Shown: piece after piece, positions 1 to 8,370 of the stretch
Layout: each line of letters begins with the position of its first letter
Numbering within the stretch: the first letter of the stretch is position 1
Source of the DNA: SXIZ01 sp040079795
GTDB lineage: Bacteria > Pseudomonadota > Gammaproteobacteria > Methylococcales > Methylomonadaceae
Length of the DNA: 64,000 nt
Direction: 5' to 3'
NCBI GenBank assembly: GCA_040079795.1
Contig: JBEBJQ010000009.1
Coordinates: forward strand, 1 to 64,000
Made by a program: the position numbers and the translations under genes
The notes under the pieces: generated by a model
Database searches by the model: none
What the model saw: only the letters and a program-made list of their open reading frames with translations
What the model was told of the DNA's origin: nothing

Positions 1-117
1 GATATATCATGTCGGCGATGCCCTGTATTTGACATGCTTTTCCTTCAAAATTATTGAGATAGAGAGATTATCTCATAATCTTGTGACGACAGTATCTAGG
101 ATTAATAGTAAAAAGAT

Positions 118-525
118 CAGTTTTTTTTTGATGCCAATTTAGGATAGCTTGAAAGGGTGTGATGCGTCCAATGGCGCGCAATTTAAGATTGAAATATAGT
201 TAAGGCAATATTCGTACAGATGCTTTTTAAGGGCATCCACGCCCCCATAATGAAAGGCCTTAACCGTATGGGTCTTGTTTTTTGTTCATGGCTTCGACCA
301 TCCCATTAGTCCACGGGTGCCTGACCAGCGTGGTGCGGTGTTCAATCTGGTGGTCTTGGCAGGTTTGGTCGGACGCATGTAATTTGCCGCCTTTGGGTTT
401 CTTATCCTCAGGCAGCAGGTTATAACTGAATTCGGCGCCATTATCGGTTAATATCTTTTCAACCTTGAAAGGGTATTGCGCCAGAGCCGCCAGGAGTAAG
501 ATAAAATTTGGTTGAAAATAGCAGC
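118..525 (-). pseudogene. IS481-like transposase relic (DDE integrase core)
   Basis: Read on the minus strand, the segment encodes pieces of an IS481/rve-type DDE transposase in at least three frames. One frame gives ILTDNGAEFSYNLLPEDK followed by an IEHRTTLVRHPWTNGMVE stretch, the usual second catalytic Asp region and the H-PWTNG-E signature. The reading then breaks after a MNKK stretch and continues in other frames (AFHYGGVDALKKHLYEY, then LKLRAIGRITPFQAILNW). The N-terminal half and a start codon are missing, so this is a decayed fragment. It lies just upstream of the mxa locus. No terminal inverted repeats are evident in this part of the window. Confidence 0.75.
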
Positions 526-695
526 GAATTTTAGGCGCAGGATAAGTCTTAACGATTTTAAAACAAGACTTAAACAGGTGAATGAAGCTGTTTAGGCTAA
601 AAATGCATATTTCCTCATAATCATCAGGAATTATTCCCGATATTTTTTAAATGAAGTTGTTGATAATAGCCATTTAATGACAATGTTGATTGACT
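526..695. other. non-coding region upstream of mxaD
   Basis: AT-rich sequence between the transposase relic and mxaD. It presumably holds the mxaD promoter, but no convincing -35/-10 pair or operator stands out. The first 117 bases of the window also show no gene. Confidence 0.4.
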
Positions 696-1226
696 ATGAA
701 GCAACTATCCAAAGTATTATTTATTACCTTGTTTTACCCGCTGGCATCTTTCGCCCATGGGCCTACGCCTCAAAAAGCTAAAGAAACCATCACCATCAAT
801 GCGCCTGTCGAAGCCGTTTGGAATGCTATTAAACAATTTGATGGTATTGCATCCTGGCACCCTGATGTAAAAGCCAGTAACGGTGATGGTAAAAATGCCG
901 CGGATGGTACACGTACCTTAACGCTGCAAAACGGTGAGCAGATTGTTGAAAGTCTGGATTACTACAGCGATAAGGATCATGAATACAATTACCGTCTGAA
1001 AACTGAAAATGTGAAAGCGTTGCCGGTCAGCTCTTACACGAATAACATTCAGGTAATGGCTGGAGATGATACAAAAAGTAGCATTGTTAACCTAAAAAGC
1101 CGTTTTTATCGGGGCGATACGGGTAATACCCCGCCTGAACATTTAACCGATGCGGCAGCGGTTAAAGCCATGAATGCATTTTTTAAAAATGGTTTGCAGG
1201 GCTTAAAACAAAAACTGGAAAAATAA
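696..1226 (+). CDS. mxaD: MxaD, periplasmic SRPBCC-fold methanol oxidation protein
   Basis: Secreted protein of 176 aa starting at the ATG (MKQLSKVL) two codons inside a longer TTG-initiated frame. Residues 1 to about 21 form a signal peptide ending ASFA. The rest resembles the polyketide-cyclase/START-like (SRPBCC) fold, with INAPVEAVWNAIKQFDGIASW near the N-terminus and an amphipathic helix (MNAFFKNGLQGLKQKL) at the C-terminus, as in MxaD of methylotrophs. In that family MxaD is periplasmic and supports electron transfer between methanol dehydrogenase and cytochrome cL. Here it precedes mxaB and mxaF instead of ending the mxa operon. Its 3' end faces mxaB across a hairpin. Confidence 0.85.
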   Translation: MKQLSKVLFITLFYPLASFAHGPTPQKAKETITINAPVEAVWNAIKQFDGIASWHPDVKASNGDGKNAADGTRTLTLQNGEQIVESLDYYSDKDHEYNYRLKTENVKALPVSSYTNNIQVMAGDDTKSSIVNLKSRFYRGDTGNTPPEHLTDAAAVKAMNAFFKNGLQGLKQKLEK

Positions 1227-1236
1227 TGTTTAAGTG

Positions 1237-1261
1237 CAGAGACGCAATGGTCGCGTCTCTG
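1237..1261. terminator. palindrome between convergent mxaD and mxaB (GAGACGC family)
   Basis: Perfect stem CAGAGACGC / GCGTCTCTG with a 7-base loop, placed between the stop codons of mxaD and mxaB. It has no clear T-run but is positioned to act as a bidirectional terminator. The same GAGACGC palindrome recurs at 30960-30987 and, degenerated, at 51896-51925. Confidence 0.65.
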
Positions 1262-1271
1262 GATTTAGCTA

Positions 1272-1928
1272 TTAGGCTTCATACTTTTCTATCAACCCTT
1301 GCCTGCTCGCTAATAAGGTCAATTCGGCAAGGGTTTCAACCGCCATTTTTTCCTTAATGGCAGTACCGTGATTACATACAGTTTTGTAACTCAAACACAG
1401 CTTTTCCGCTATTTTGCGGGAGGTATACCCATTCGCCAGTAAGCAAAAAACATCAAATTCCCGGGGCGACAGCAATTTTATTTTTTCGGCTTCATCCGGA
1501 ATAGTTGCCATAACTACCGCCAATTGCTGGGCTAATTCAGGGTCAACATAAGTCCCACCTTGGGCTATTTTGCGGACTGCTGCAATTAAAATATCCGGCA
1601 CACAGTTTTTAGTAATATAGCCTTTCGCACCGGCTTTTAACGCGCGCGTAACATACACCAGCTCATTATGAATGCTGAACACCAAAATTTTACAGTGCGC
1701 ATCCCGGTGAATCAGCCGCCTGATGCTTTCAAATCCACCTATTCCGGGCATAGATAAATCCAGCACCACGATGTCCGGTTGCAATTGCGTATAAAGCTGA
1801 CACGCCGTCTCCCCCCGATCAGTTTCATAAATTTCACCAATTTTATCGGATAACGATAAATAGGTTTTGTAACCGGTTCTGACCACTGCATGGTCATCTA
1901 CCAATAACACATTGATCTTATTGCTCAC
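1272..1928 (-). CDS. mxaB: MxaB-type LuxR/NarL family response regulator
   Basis: Two-component response regulator of 218 aa. The receiver domain (residues about 5-125) has the acidic pair D11-D12, phospho-acceptor D57 in VVLDLSMPG, and K108. The C-terminal GerE/LuxR helix-turn-helix (about 150-210) reads LSPREFDVFCLLANGY and SRKIAEKLCLSYKTV. It lies between mxaD and mxaF on the opposite strand, the usual place for mxaB in methanotrophs, where MxaB is an orphan regulator needed for mxaF expression and the lanthanide switch. No histidine kinase is next to it. The role is inferred from family and position. Confidence 0.8.
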   Translation of the reverse strand: MSNKINVLLVDDHAVVRTGYKTYLSLSDKIGEIYETDRGETACQLYTQLQPDIVVLDLSMPGIGGFESIRRLIHRDAHCKILVFSIHNELVYVTRALKAGAKGYITKNCVPDILIAAVRKIAQGGTYVDPELAQQLAVVMATIPDEAEKIKLLSPREFDVFCLLANGYTSRKIAEKLCLSYKTVCNHGTAIKEKMAVETLAELTLLASRQGLIEKYEA

Positions 1929-2262
1929 TGACTGCCCCTAAATTGTAATGTTACAAAAAGGCTATGATGCCTGTAGGTTGGCGCTAAACCTATAGGAAGA
2001 TTTCCTCTTTTAATTCCCGCTACACAAACAGGAATTTTTCATGTGTTTATTTCGGTTATTTTCCCCTGGTTTTCTAGGCTTATTCCGTAACGTTGATGCG
2101 CTTAACTCCAGTAGTATTTGCAGTCGCAAAGCCCATGCGTATTGATACCAGGCGATTTAAATCTTGATCAAGAAAGCATTGCCACACATTAATAAATAAC
2201 GTCACTACAACTGGGCTTGGCGCTATTCAAGCGGACTAAAAAATACCAACACCGGAGTAATT
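1929..2262. promoter_or_regulatory. mxaB/mxaF divergent intergenic region
   Basis: A 334-bp divergent region that must carry the promoters of mxaB and mxaF. Near the mxaB side lies an imperfect inverted repeat (1970-1979 with 1987-1996, CCTGTAGGTT / AACCTATAGG, one mismatch), a possible regulator site or a member of the GTAGGTT repeat family. The mxaF ribosome-binding site is GGAG, 7 bases before its ATG. No -35/-10 pair can be assigned with confidence. Confidence 0.5.
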
Positions 2263-4083
2263 ATGAGGATTTCCAAATTCACCCGTACTGCCTTGGCGAT
2301 TGCCATGAGTGGTGCATTATTGACAGTTGCCATAGAAGCTAGGGCCAACAAAGAGTTGGACAAGATGAGCAAAGAGGACAGCAACTGGGTCATGCAAACT
2401 AAAGATTACGGTGCAACACACTTTAGTAGCATGAACCAGATTAACTCACGTAACGTGCATCATTTACAACCGGTTTGGTCGTTTTCAACTGGCGTGTTGA
2501 ATGGTCACGAAGGTGGCCCGTTAGTCATTGACGGCATCATGTACGTGCATTCGCCCTTCCCGAACAACATTTTTGCCATTGATTTAAACGATCATGACAA
2601 AATTTTGTGGGAATACAAGCCTAAACAAAATCCTGCGGCGCGTGCCGTAGCGTGTTGCGATGTGGTTAACCGAGGCTTGGCGTATGCGCCAGCGGGTAAA
2701 GATTATCCCGCAACTATTTTTCAAGATCAGTTAGATGGTCATATCGTGGCATTGGATGCTAAGACCGGCAAGATGCTGTGGAAAATGGAAAACTCGGATA
2801 TTGCCATGGGGTCTACGTTAACCGGTGCGCCGTTTGTCGCAAAAGATTTAGTCATCGTGGGGAGTGCGGGCGCGGAATTAGGGATGCGCGGTTACGCGAC
2901 CGCGTACAGCATCAAAGACGGCAAACAAGTCTGGCGCGTGTATGCGACAGGGCCTGATGATGAATTGAAACTGGCGAAAGATTTTAACAGTGCTAACCCG
3001 CACTACGGCCAATTCGGCTTAGGTTTAAAAACTTGGGAAGGCGATGCCTGGAAAATCGGTGGTGGTACTAACTGGGGTTGGTATGCGTTTGACCCTGAAC
3101 TGGACATGATTTACTACGGCTCAGGCAACCCTGCACCGTGGAACGAAACCATGCGCCCCGGTGATAACAAATGGACCATGACCATTTGGGGCCGTGACGT
3201 GAACACGGGTGAAGCGAAATTCGGTTACCAAAAAACCCCGCATGACGAATGGGATTATGCGGGTATCAACTACATGGGCTTATCTGAGCAAATGGTTGAC
3301 GGCAAAATGACCAAATTGCTGACCCACCCAGACCGTAACGGTTTGGTGTATACCCTCAACCGTGAAAACGGTAACTTGGTGAATGCGTTCAAAATTGATG
3401 AAACTGTCAACTGGGTCAAAAAAGTCGATCTAAAAACGGGCTTACCAATTCGTGACCCTGAGTTTTCAACCCACATGGATCATGAAGCTAAAGGCATTTG
3501 TCCTTCGGCGATGGGATACCACAACCAAGGGCTAGAGTCTTATGACGCGAACAAAAAATTGTTCTTCATGGGCATCAACCATATCTGTATGGATTGGGAA
3601 CCGTTCATGTTGCCTTACCGCGCGGGTCAGTTCTTCGTAGGGGCAACGCTAAACATGTATCCAGGCCCTAAAGGCGTGCTGGGTCAAGTGAAAGCGATGG
3701 ATTCCGTTACTGGTGAAATTAAATGGGAAGTGTTGGAGAAGTTCTCCGTTTGGGGCGGTACCACTGCCACAGCGGGTGATTTAGTGTTTTACGGTACCTT
3801 GGATGGCTACATCAAAGCCTTGAACTCTAATACCGGTAAAGAACTCTGGAAATTTAAACTGCCTTCTGGCGTTATTGGCCATCCGATTACTTACGCGCAT
3901 AAAGGTATCCAATATGTGGCGATTTATTACGGTGTAGGCGGCTGGCCGGGTGTGGGTCTGGTGTTTGACTTACAAGATCCAACGGCGGGTTTGGGTGCGG
4001 TGGGCGCGTTTAAAGAATTGGCGCATTACACCCAACAAGGTGGCGGTGTGATGGTATTTGCTTTAGGTAACATCCGTTCGTAA
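2263..4083 (+). CDS. mxaF: methanol dehydrogenase (cytochrome c) large subunit, calcium type
   Basis: PQQ-dependent quinoprotein of 606 aa that oxidises methanol to formaldehyde in the periplasm as an alpha2-beta2 complex with MxaI. Residues 1-28 form the signal peptide (ends EARA). The mature part is an eight-bladed propeller with repeated tryptophan-docking motifs (AKTGKMLW, TGKELWKF). The vicinal disulfide is C131-C132 (VACCD). The Ca/PQQ ligands E205, N289 and catalytic D331 are all offset by exactly 28 from E177, N261 and D303 of the mature Methylobacterium enzyme. Residue 333, two past the catalytic Asp, is Ala (DEWDYAG), so this is MxaF and not a lanthanide XoxF, which has Asp there. 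Cys-rich signature CPSAMGYHNQG present. Heads mxaFJGI. Confidence 0.98.
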   Translation: MRISKFTRTALAIAMSGALLTVAIEARANKELDKMSKEDSNWVMQTKDYGATHFSSMNQINSRNVHHLQPVWSFSTGVLNGHEGGPLVIDGIMYVHSPFPNNIFAIDLNDHDKILWEYKPKQNPAARAVACCDVVNRGLAYAPAGKDYPATIFQDQLDGHIVALDAKTGKMLWKMENSDIAMGSTLTGAPFVAKDLVIVGSAGAELGMRGYATAYSIKDGKQVWRVYATGPDDELKLAKDFNSANPHYGQFGLGLKTWEGDAWKIGGGTNWGWYAFDPELDMIYYGSGNPAPWNETMRPGDNKWTMTIWGRDVNTGEAKFGYQKTPHDEWDYAGINYMGLSEQMVDGKMTKLLTHPDRNGLVYTLNRENGNLVNAFKIDETVNWVKKVDLKTGLPIRDPEFSTHMDHEAKGICPSAMGYHNQGLESYDANKKLFFMGINHICMDWEPFMLPYRAGQFFVGATLNMYPGPKGVLGQVKAMDSVTGEIKWEVLEKFSVWGGTTATAGDLVFYGTLDGYIKALNSNTGKELWKFKLPSGVIGHPITYAHKGIQYVAIYYGVGGWPGVGLVFDLQDPTAGLGAVGAFKELAHYTQQGGGVMVFALGNIRS

Positions 4084-4107
4084 TTGTTAAAAAGCATCTA
4101 GCTGTAG

Positions 4108-4133
4108 GTTGGGGTGAGGTAACGAACCCCAAC
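4108..4133. repeat. hairpin in the mxaF-mxaJ gap (GTAGGTTGG repeat family)
   Basis: Inverted repeat GTTGGGGT / ACCCCAAC with a 10-base loop, preceded by GTA, within the 84-bp mxaF-mxaJ gap. A related element lies at 47566-47592. At the 3' end of a very highly expressed gene it could stabilise mxaF mRNA or partly terminate before mxaJGI. Confidence 0.6.
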
Positions 4134-4167
4134 TTGCCCATTACGATATGTTTTTATAGGGAAACCC

Positions 4168-5007
4168 ATGCAACAAAAACTTCTTTTTATAGCAATCTCT
4201 AGTTTTGCTGCCGTTTTAAATATCGCCTCAGTTCACGCTGAAACCAGCAGTCCTTTAAAAGTGTGTGTCGCTGAAAATGAAATGCCTTATGCCAATAAAC
4301 AGGGTGAAGGTTTTGAAAATAAGCTGGGCTTATTGGTGGGCAAGGCCTTGAACCGTCCGGTGGAGTTCGTGTATTGGACGGATCCACGTTTTTATGTTCG
4401 TGATTATCTCGATAAAAACCTGTGTGATGTCACATTAGGGGTGGATGTGGGTGATCCGCGATTACTCACGACCAAACCTTATTATCGTTCTGGCTATGTA
4501 TTTATTTCTAAAGAAAAAGAGGACTTGGATTTAAAAACTTGGGACAGCGAAATTTTACGCAAAGTTAAACGTATTGCTTATGTACCGGGAACCCCCGCAG
4601 AAGAGATGATACGGGCAATTAACCGTTACAACGACAACTTTAGTTATACGCAGGAATTGGTCGGGTTTAAATCCAGACGCAATCAGTACGTCAAGTATGA
4701 AACTTCAAAGTTAGTGAATGAAGTGGCATCGGGGCGTGCGGGCGTGGCGGTGTTGTGGGGGCCTGCGGCGGCGCGGTATGTGAAAGCATCCAGTGAGCCG
4801 TTGACCATGACCATGATACCCGATGACAGCAAGCGCGCAGATGGTAATAAAGTACCTCATCACTTCAGTACCGCAATGGGCGTGCGTAAAGCTGATGGTG
4901 CGTTGCAAACGGCATTGAACAAAGTGATTGAAGATCAAGCGGATGAAATAGCAGATTTGCTGGAAGAAGAAGGCATCCCCTTGTTGGATGAACCTAAAAA
5001 ACCTTAA
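4168..5007 (+). CDS. mxaJ: MxaJ, periplasmic methanol oxidation protein (solute-binding fold)
   Basis: Periplasmic protein of 279 aa with a signal peptide (1-24, ends SVHA). The mature part has the type 2 periplasmic-binding-protein fold: PLKVCVAENEMPYANKQGEG at the start and DVTLGVDVGDPRLLTTKPYYRSG in the middle. MxaJ proteins are associated with methanol dehydrogenase and are thought to help its assembly or electron transfer. It follows mxaF and precedes mxaG by 14 bp, the standard mxaFJGI order. Confidence 0.93.
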   Translation: MQQKLLFIAISSFAAVLNIASVHAETSSPLKVCVAENEMPYANKQGEGFENKLGLLVGKALNRPVEFVYWTDPRFYVRDYLDKNLCDVTLGVDVGDPRLLTTKPYYRSGYVFISKEKEDLDLKTWDSEILRKVKRIAYVPGTPAEEMIRAINRYNDNFSYTQELVGFKSRRNQYVKYETSKLVNEVASGRAGVAVLWGPAAARYVKASSEPLTMTMIPDDSKRADGNKVPHHFSTAMGVRKADGALQTALNKVIEDQADEIADLLEEEGIPLLDEPKKP

Positions 5008-5021
5008 CCCACAGGAAAATA

Positions 5022-5492
5022 ATGAACAAAAAAGTATTAGCAATAACGGCCTTAATCGCGGGTGTGATGAGCGTTCCCGCACAAGCGGATGTTGAATTTC
5101 GCCACTCCATCGAAGGTACGGTGTTAGATTTTAGCTTTGCCAAAAAAGGCGGCGATACCGATGCGTTCAAAGCCTTTAAAAAAGACGGTAAGAACCCTTA
5201 CAACACCGATAAAGCGGTGATTGAAAAAGGTCACACCTTGTATTTAACCGCCTGCTCCGGCTGTCACGGGCATGAAGGTGAAGGTAAATTAGGGCCGGGC
5301 TTAGCGGATGATTATGCAACCTACCCTGCTATCCTGACCGATAAAGGTTTGTTTGAAGTGTTGTACGGCGGCGCGAAAGGCATGATGGGGCCGCAGAACG
5401 TCAATCTTAACACTGATGAAATGTTACAAATTATGGCTTGGATTCGTTCCGTTTATAAAGGCGATCCTAAAAAAGCAAAATGGTTGAAATAA
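5022..5492 (+). CDS. mxaG: cytochrome cL, electron acceptor of methanol dehydrogenase
   Basis: Periplasmic c-type cytochrome of 156 aa. Signal peptide about 1-22 (ends PAQA). One haem-binding CxxCH motif, C78-S-G-C81-H82, with a likely axial Met at 121/122 (KGMMGP). It takes electrons from PQQ of MxaFI and passes them to a smaller class I cytochrome. Length is near the family's usual size. Third gene of mxaFJGI, 14 bp after mxaJ and 17 bp before mxaI, so certainly co-transcribed. Confidence 0.95.
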   Translation: MNKKVLAITALIAGVMSVPAQADVEFRHSIEGTVLDFSFAKKGGDTDAFKAFKKDGKNPYNTDKAVIEKGHTLYLTACSGCHGHEGEGKLGPGLADDYATYPAILTDKGLFEVLYGGAKGMMGPQNVNLNTDEMLQIMAWIRSVYKGDPKKAKWLK

Positions 5493-5509
5493 CTTAACGG
5501 AGACACATA

Positions 5510-5794
5510 ATGAAAACAACTTTATTAATAGCATCTAGCGTGATGATGAGTGTATTAGCAGTTTCTGCCCATGCGTATGACGGTCAAAAATGTAGTGAAC
5601 CGGGTGTTTGTTGGGAGCCTAAACCGGGCTATCCTGATAAAGTCTTGGGCAGTAAATATGACCCCAAACATGATCCGGCTGAGTTGAATAAACAATCGGA
5701 ATCCATTAAAGAAATGGAAGCGCGTAATGCGAAACGGCAGGAGAATTTTGCTAAAACCGGCAAGTTTGAATATGACGTAGAGGAAATTAAGTAA
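5510..5794 (+). CDS. mxaI: methanol dehydrogenase small (beta) subunit
   Basis: Small subunit of 94 aa with a 22-residue signal peptide (ends SAHA). The mature protein begins YDGQKCSEPGVCWEPKPGYP, the MxaI signature with the disulfide pair C28/C34, followed by the lysine-rich helix (LNKQSESIKEMEARNAKRQEN) that wraps around MxaF. No catalytic role of its own is known. Its presence confirms that the adjacent large subunit is MxaF and not XoxF. Last gene of the block before the minus-strand exbD. Confidence 0.97.
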   Translation: MKTTLLIASSVMMSVLAVSAHAYDGQKCSEPGVCWEPKPGYPDKVLGSKYDPKHDPAELNKQSESIKEMEARNAKRQENFAKTGKFEYDVEEIK

Positions 5795-5805
5795 AACATT
5801 TTTAA

Positions 5806-5828
5806 AGGTGGGCGACATCCGCCCACCT
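5806..5828. terminator. bidirectional terminator between mxaI and exbD
   Basis: Perfect 9-bp stem AGGTGGGCG / CGCCCACCT with a 5-base loop, between the convergent mxaI and exbD stops. On the minus strand it is followed by a T-rich run (TTTAAAAATGTTTT), so it looks like an intrinsic terminator for exbD. For mxaI the T-run is missing. Confidence 0.75.
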
Positions 5829-5829
5829 G

Positions 5830-6240
5830 CTATTGCTGCACCGTCACAAACGACAACTTGCCCACCCCTGAGCGTTGTGCACTGGCCATGACTTTGGCAA
5901 CTGATTCAAACACCGCTGCCTTATCCGCCTGTAATTGCACATTCAATTCGGGGTCTTGTTCTTGTAGGGTTTTAAGTTCCGCCTCCAGCGCATCCAAGGG
6001 TACGGGTTTATCATCCAATTGCGCTTCACCCAGCGCGGTCACGCTCAAAATGGTCACATGTTTATCGGGAGCGGGTTCAGTTTCCTCGGTTTTAGGCAGT
6101 TTAACCCGCACCACTTGGGTTAATAAGGGGGCAGTGACGATAAACACCACCAGCAATACCAGCATCACATCCACCAGCGGTGTGACATTGATGTCGCTCA
6201 TTTCACCGCCTTCATCATCATTAGGCATTTGTAGGGACAT
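5830..6240 (-). CDS. exbD: ExbD/TolR family TonB-complex protein
   Basis: Inner-membrane protein of 136 aa of the TonB-ExbB-ExbD energy-coupling complex. One N-terminal membrane helix (about 20-42, TPLVDVMLVLLVVFIVTAP) carries the essential D24. A periplasmic ExbD/TolR domain follows. Its start overlaps the 3' end of exbB by 20 bases, so translation is coupled. Last gene of the minus-strand tonB operon. TolR is possible by family but tonB next door favours ExbD. Confidence 0.92.
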   Translation of the reverse strand: MSLQMPNDDEGGEMSDINVTPLVDVMLVLLVVFIVTAPLLTQVVRVKLPKTEETEPAPDKHVTILSVTALGEAQLDDKPVPLDALEAELKTLQEQDPELNVQLQADKAAVFESVAKVMASAQRSGVGKLSFVTVQQ

Positions 6241-6934
6241 GTTGTGGCTCCTGGTTGGTGGACATTAAGTCATTTTCAATACAACGCTGTAAAAAGTCGT
6301 TACCGATATGTTCCAGATGGACTAACTGTTGACGGTTTTGGCGTAGAAAAAAGTTATAGGCAATCACGGCGGGAATTGCGACAGCAATCCCTAAAGCCGT
6401 CGCGATTAACGCTTCACCAATGGGGCCTGCCACCACTTCCAAACTGGCATTGCCTTGCACACTAATATCTTTCAGCGCATGCATAATCCCCCACACCGTA
6501 CCGAACAACCCGATAAACGGCGCGGTACTGCCAATACTGGCTAGCCAGCCCAAACCTGAATCCATCAGTGCCTTTTCTTTTTGCAACTGTTGGCGTAAAG
6601 CACGTTCCATCAACTCATGCCAAGCCGCATGCTGGTGTAAACTGAGGCTAGGTTGCTTTTGTGCTTTGGCATAGGTTTGTTTACCCGCCAATAACATGCG
6701 ACTCGCCTGAGTAGCTTTACTGGTTCCACTCGACAGCGTTGATGGCGACCTTGGATCGAGCAAGGCTTGAGTCGCTAACTGCTGCATGACTTTACGATTT
6801 CGGTAACGGTTCCAAGCCATTTCACCGGCTTTTAAGAGAATAACACTCCAGGTCAGGAGTGAAAAACAGCCGAGTAAGCACAAAGTGCTATCAACAATAG
6901 TCGTTTCAGAAAAGTTCAAGAAAATCTCCTTCAA
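6221..6934 (-). CDS. exbB: ExbB/TolQ/MotA family proton channel protein
   Basis: Inner-membrane protein of 237 aa with three predicted membrane helices: about 13-33, then GWLASIGSTAPFIGLFGTVW near 130-150 (the TolQ/ExbB signature) and GEALIATALGIAVAIPAVIA near 175-195. It forms the proton channel that powers TonB. A Shine-Dalgarno GAAGGAG precedes the ATG. 137 bp separate it from tonB, and that gap contains a hairpin. Confidence 0.92.
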   Translation of the reverse strand: MKEIFLNFSETTIVDSTLCLLGCFSLLTWSVILLKAGEMAWNRYRNRKVMQQLATQALLDPRSPSTLSSGTSKATQASRMLLAGKQTYAKAQKQPSLSLHQHAAWHELMERALRQQLQKEKALMDSGLGWLASIGSTAPFIGLFGTVWGIMHALKDISVQGNASLEVVAGPIGEALIATALGIAVAIPAVIAYNFFLRQNRQQLVHLEHIGNDFLQRCIENDLMSTNQEPQHVPTNA

Positions 6935-6995
6935 TATCAGTAATAAGTTAAATAAAAAACCAAAGATCTAGTGACTAATCCTCCGTGTCGCCCCA

Positions 6996-7013
6996 CCGGA
7001 TCATGCGATCCGG
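6996..7013. other. hairpin in the tonB-exbB gap
   Basis: Palindrome CCGGATC-ATGC-GATCCGG inside a GC-rich stretch between tonB and exbB. It could be an attenuator that sets the TonB:ExbB ratio or a REP-like element. There is no T-run. Confidence 0.45.
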
Positions 7014-7071
7014 GCGGGTTAAACCTCCTTGTTAGCCCGATTGAGGGAGAAGCTCGGGATGTCACACAATT

Positions 7072-7872
7072 TCAATCCAGTTCAAAATCTATCGGTACGG
7101 TTGCCCAACTGGCTTCCGGGGTATCGCCGCGCTTAGCTGGCACAAACCGCCACTTTTTAACCGCTGCCAGCGCAGAGTCATCCAACTCCGTATGACCACT
7201 GGAGCGTTGCACAAACAGCTTTTCACAATGCCCGCTGGCACTGATAAACACCCGCAACAACACCCGGCCTTGCCAATGGTTTTCTCGTGCACTCATCGGA
7301 TAGTCCGGGATCGGATTATTTAAATAATTCGCATTCGAACTGGATGGTGTATAGCGTTCATTACGGGGTGCCGCCGGGGCATGATGCGTGACTGCAGGCG
7401 CTGCCAGTGCAGGCACCGGTTCTGGTGCACTTTCCGGCTCTTCCTGCGCTTTTTCCAATGGCTTAACCCGCTGTTTAACTTCGGCATCCCGGTGAATCGG
7501 CTTAGGCTTGGGTTTTGGTTTTTTAGCTGGTTTGGGCTGCGGCTTTTTGGTCACTTTGGGCTTCATCGGTTGAGGGGGAACCACAGGTTGAGCAACCGCC
7601 TGATTCGGTGCAGGTGGCGCCGATAACACCATCGCAATCATGGGGAGTGGTGCAGCCGCGCTAAAAGGCGGTGGTGCTGGGCGGGTGATGTACCAGAAAA
7701 ACACCCCAACATGCAACAGCACAGCCAGCAACGTTGCGAAACTCACTGCTGAATAGCGTAGTAACTTGGTAGCGCCTGCTATTACAGCAGACGGCATTTC
7801 ACCATTGGCTTGCCGCTGCGCTTCACCGAGAAAAAAACCGCGTAAACTAAAATTGCCCATAGCCAAGCGCAT
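7072..7872 (-). CDS. tonB: TonB, energy transducer
   Basis: Protein of 266 aa. A short cytoplasmic N-terminus is followed by one membrane helix (about 38-60, VSFATLLAVLLHVGVFFWYI). A Pro/Lys-rich periplasm-spanning region (about 95-150) has repeated KPKPKP, then a Glu/Pro section. The C-terminal TonB domain (about 185-266) has YPMSARENHWQG and the VKKWRFVPAKRGDTP signature. It couples the proton gradient to outer-membrane receptors, probably the receptor at 10332-12821. Its ATG overlaps the stop of the upstream small gene by one base. Confidence 0.95.
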   Translation of the reverse strand: MRLAMGNFSLRGFFLGEAQRQANGEMPSAVIAGATKLLRYSAVSFATLLAVLLHVGVFFWYITRPAPPPFSAAAPLPMIAMVLSAPPAPNQAVAQPVVPPQPMKPKVTKKPQPKPAKKPKPKPKPIHRDAEVKQRVKPLEKAQEEPESAPEPVPALAAPAVTHHAPAAPRNERYTPSSSNANYLNNPIPDYPMSARENHWQGRVLLRVFISASGHCEKLFVQRSSGHTELDDSALAAVKKWRFVPAKRGDTPEASWATVPIDFELD

Positions 7873-8171
7873 TAATGGCGGGCCTTATTTTTCGTGGGCT
7901 CTCGCCTCAACGGGGCTTGATCCGCTTCTACATCCGTCATGTTGTTTTCATTTAAGCCAAGCTGCGACCTATCTAACAAACTTTGTTCCAATTGGTTAAT
8001 CTGTAGCCGCATCGCTTCCTGCATCCGCAGCAGCAGTTGCAACTGCTCCTGCAAGAATTCAAAATGCACCTGAAAATAACGCGCCGTCGGGAACTGTTTT
8101 AAAGGCTCCTTGTTGCTTAATAGCTCAGCGGGATTTTGTGGCAAGTGGCCAGAATGGGTAAGGTTGTACAT
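7872..8171 (-). CDS. small coiled-coil protein, first gene of the tonB-exbBD operon
   Basis: Uncharacterised 99-aa protein. No signal peptide or membrane helix. The centre (about 35-75) is rich in Leu, Gln and Glu with heptad-like spacing (FLQEQLQLLLRMQEAMRLQ, INQLEQSLLDRSQ) and should form a coiled coil. The C-terminus is basic. It overlaps tonB by one base and is clearly co-expressed with it. Small proteins of this kind occur before some tonB genes but I cannot name a family. A regulatory or scaffold role is only a guess. Confidence 0.7.
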   Translation of the reverse strand: MYNLTHSGHLPQNPAELLSNKEPLKQFPTARYFQVHFEFLQEQLQLLLRMQEAMRLQINQLEQSLLDRSQLGLNENNMTDVEADQAPLRREPTKNKARH

Positions 8172-8370
8172 AAGGATTCCTGCTTGGTTATTGGTGTTTG
8201 TGCTATTGCATGGGTTGGTATAGGCTTTAAGCCGTACATACGTAACCAGTTAAACTACAGTTAAGGGTGCTTGACCAATTCATGAACTATGATTATGATT
8301 TCATGAAGTCAACTATTTTTTACAAACCGCCAATAGGTCAAATTTACAGATAAAAGGCATCGACGATACG

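Noticed and set aside
2041..2145. 34-codon frame upstream of mxaF (MCLFRLFSPG...) with an AGGA-like site
   Set aside because: No similarity or leader-peptide features; may be chance in the promoter region.
2263..4083. Possible lanthanide-dependent XoxF
   Set aside because: Residue 333 after the catalytic Asp is Ala, not the Asp that marks XoxF, and mxaI is present.
7381..7626. Plus-strand frame inside tonB
   Set aside because: Its Arg/Leu-rich product is the antisense of the Pro/Lys repeat region.
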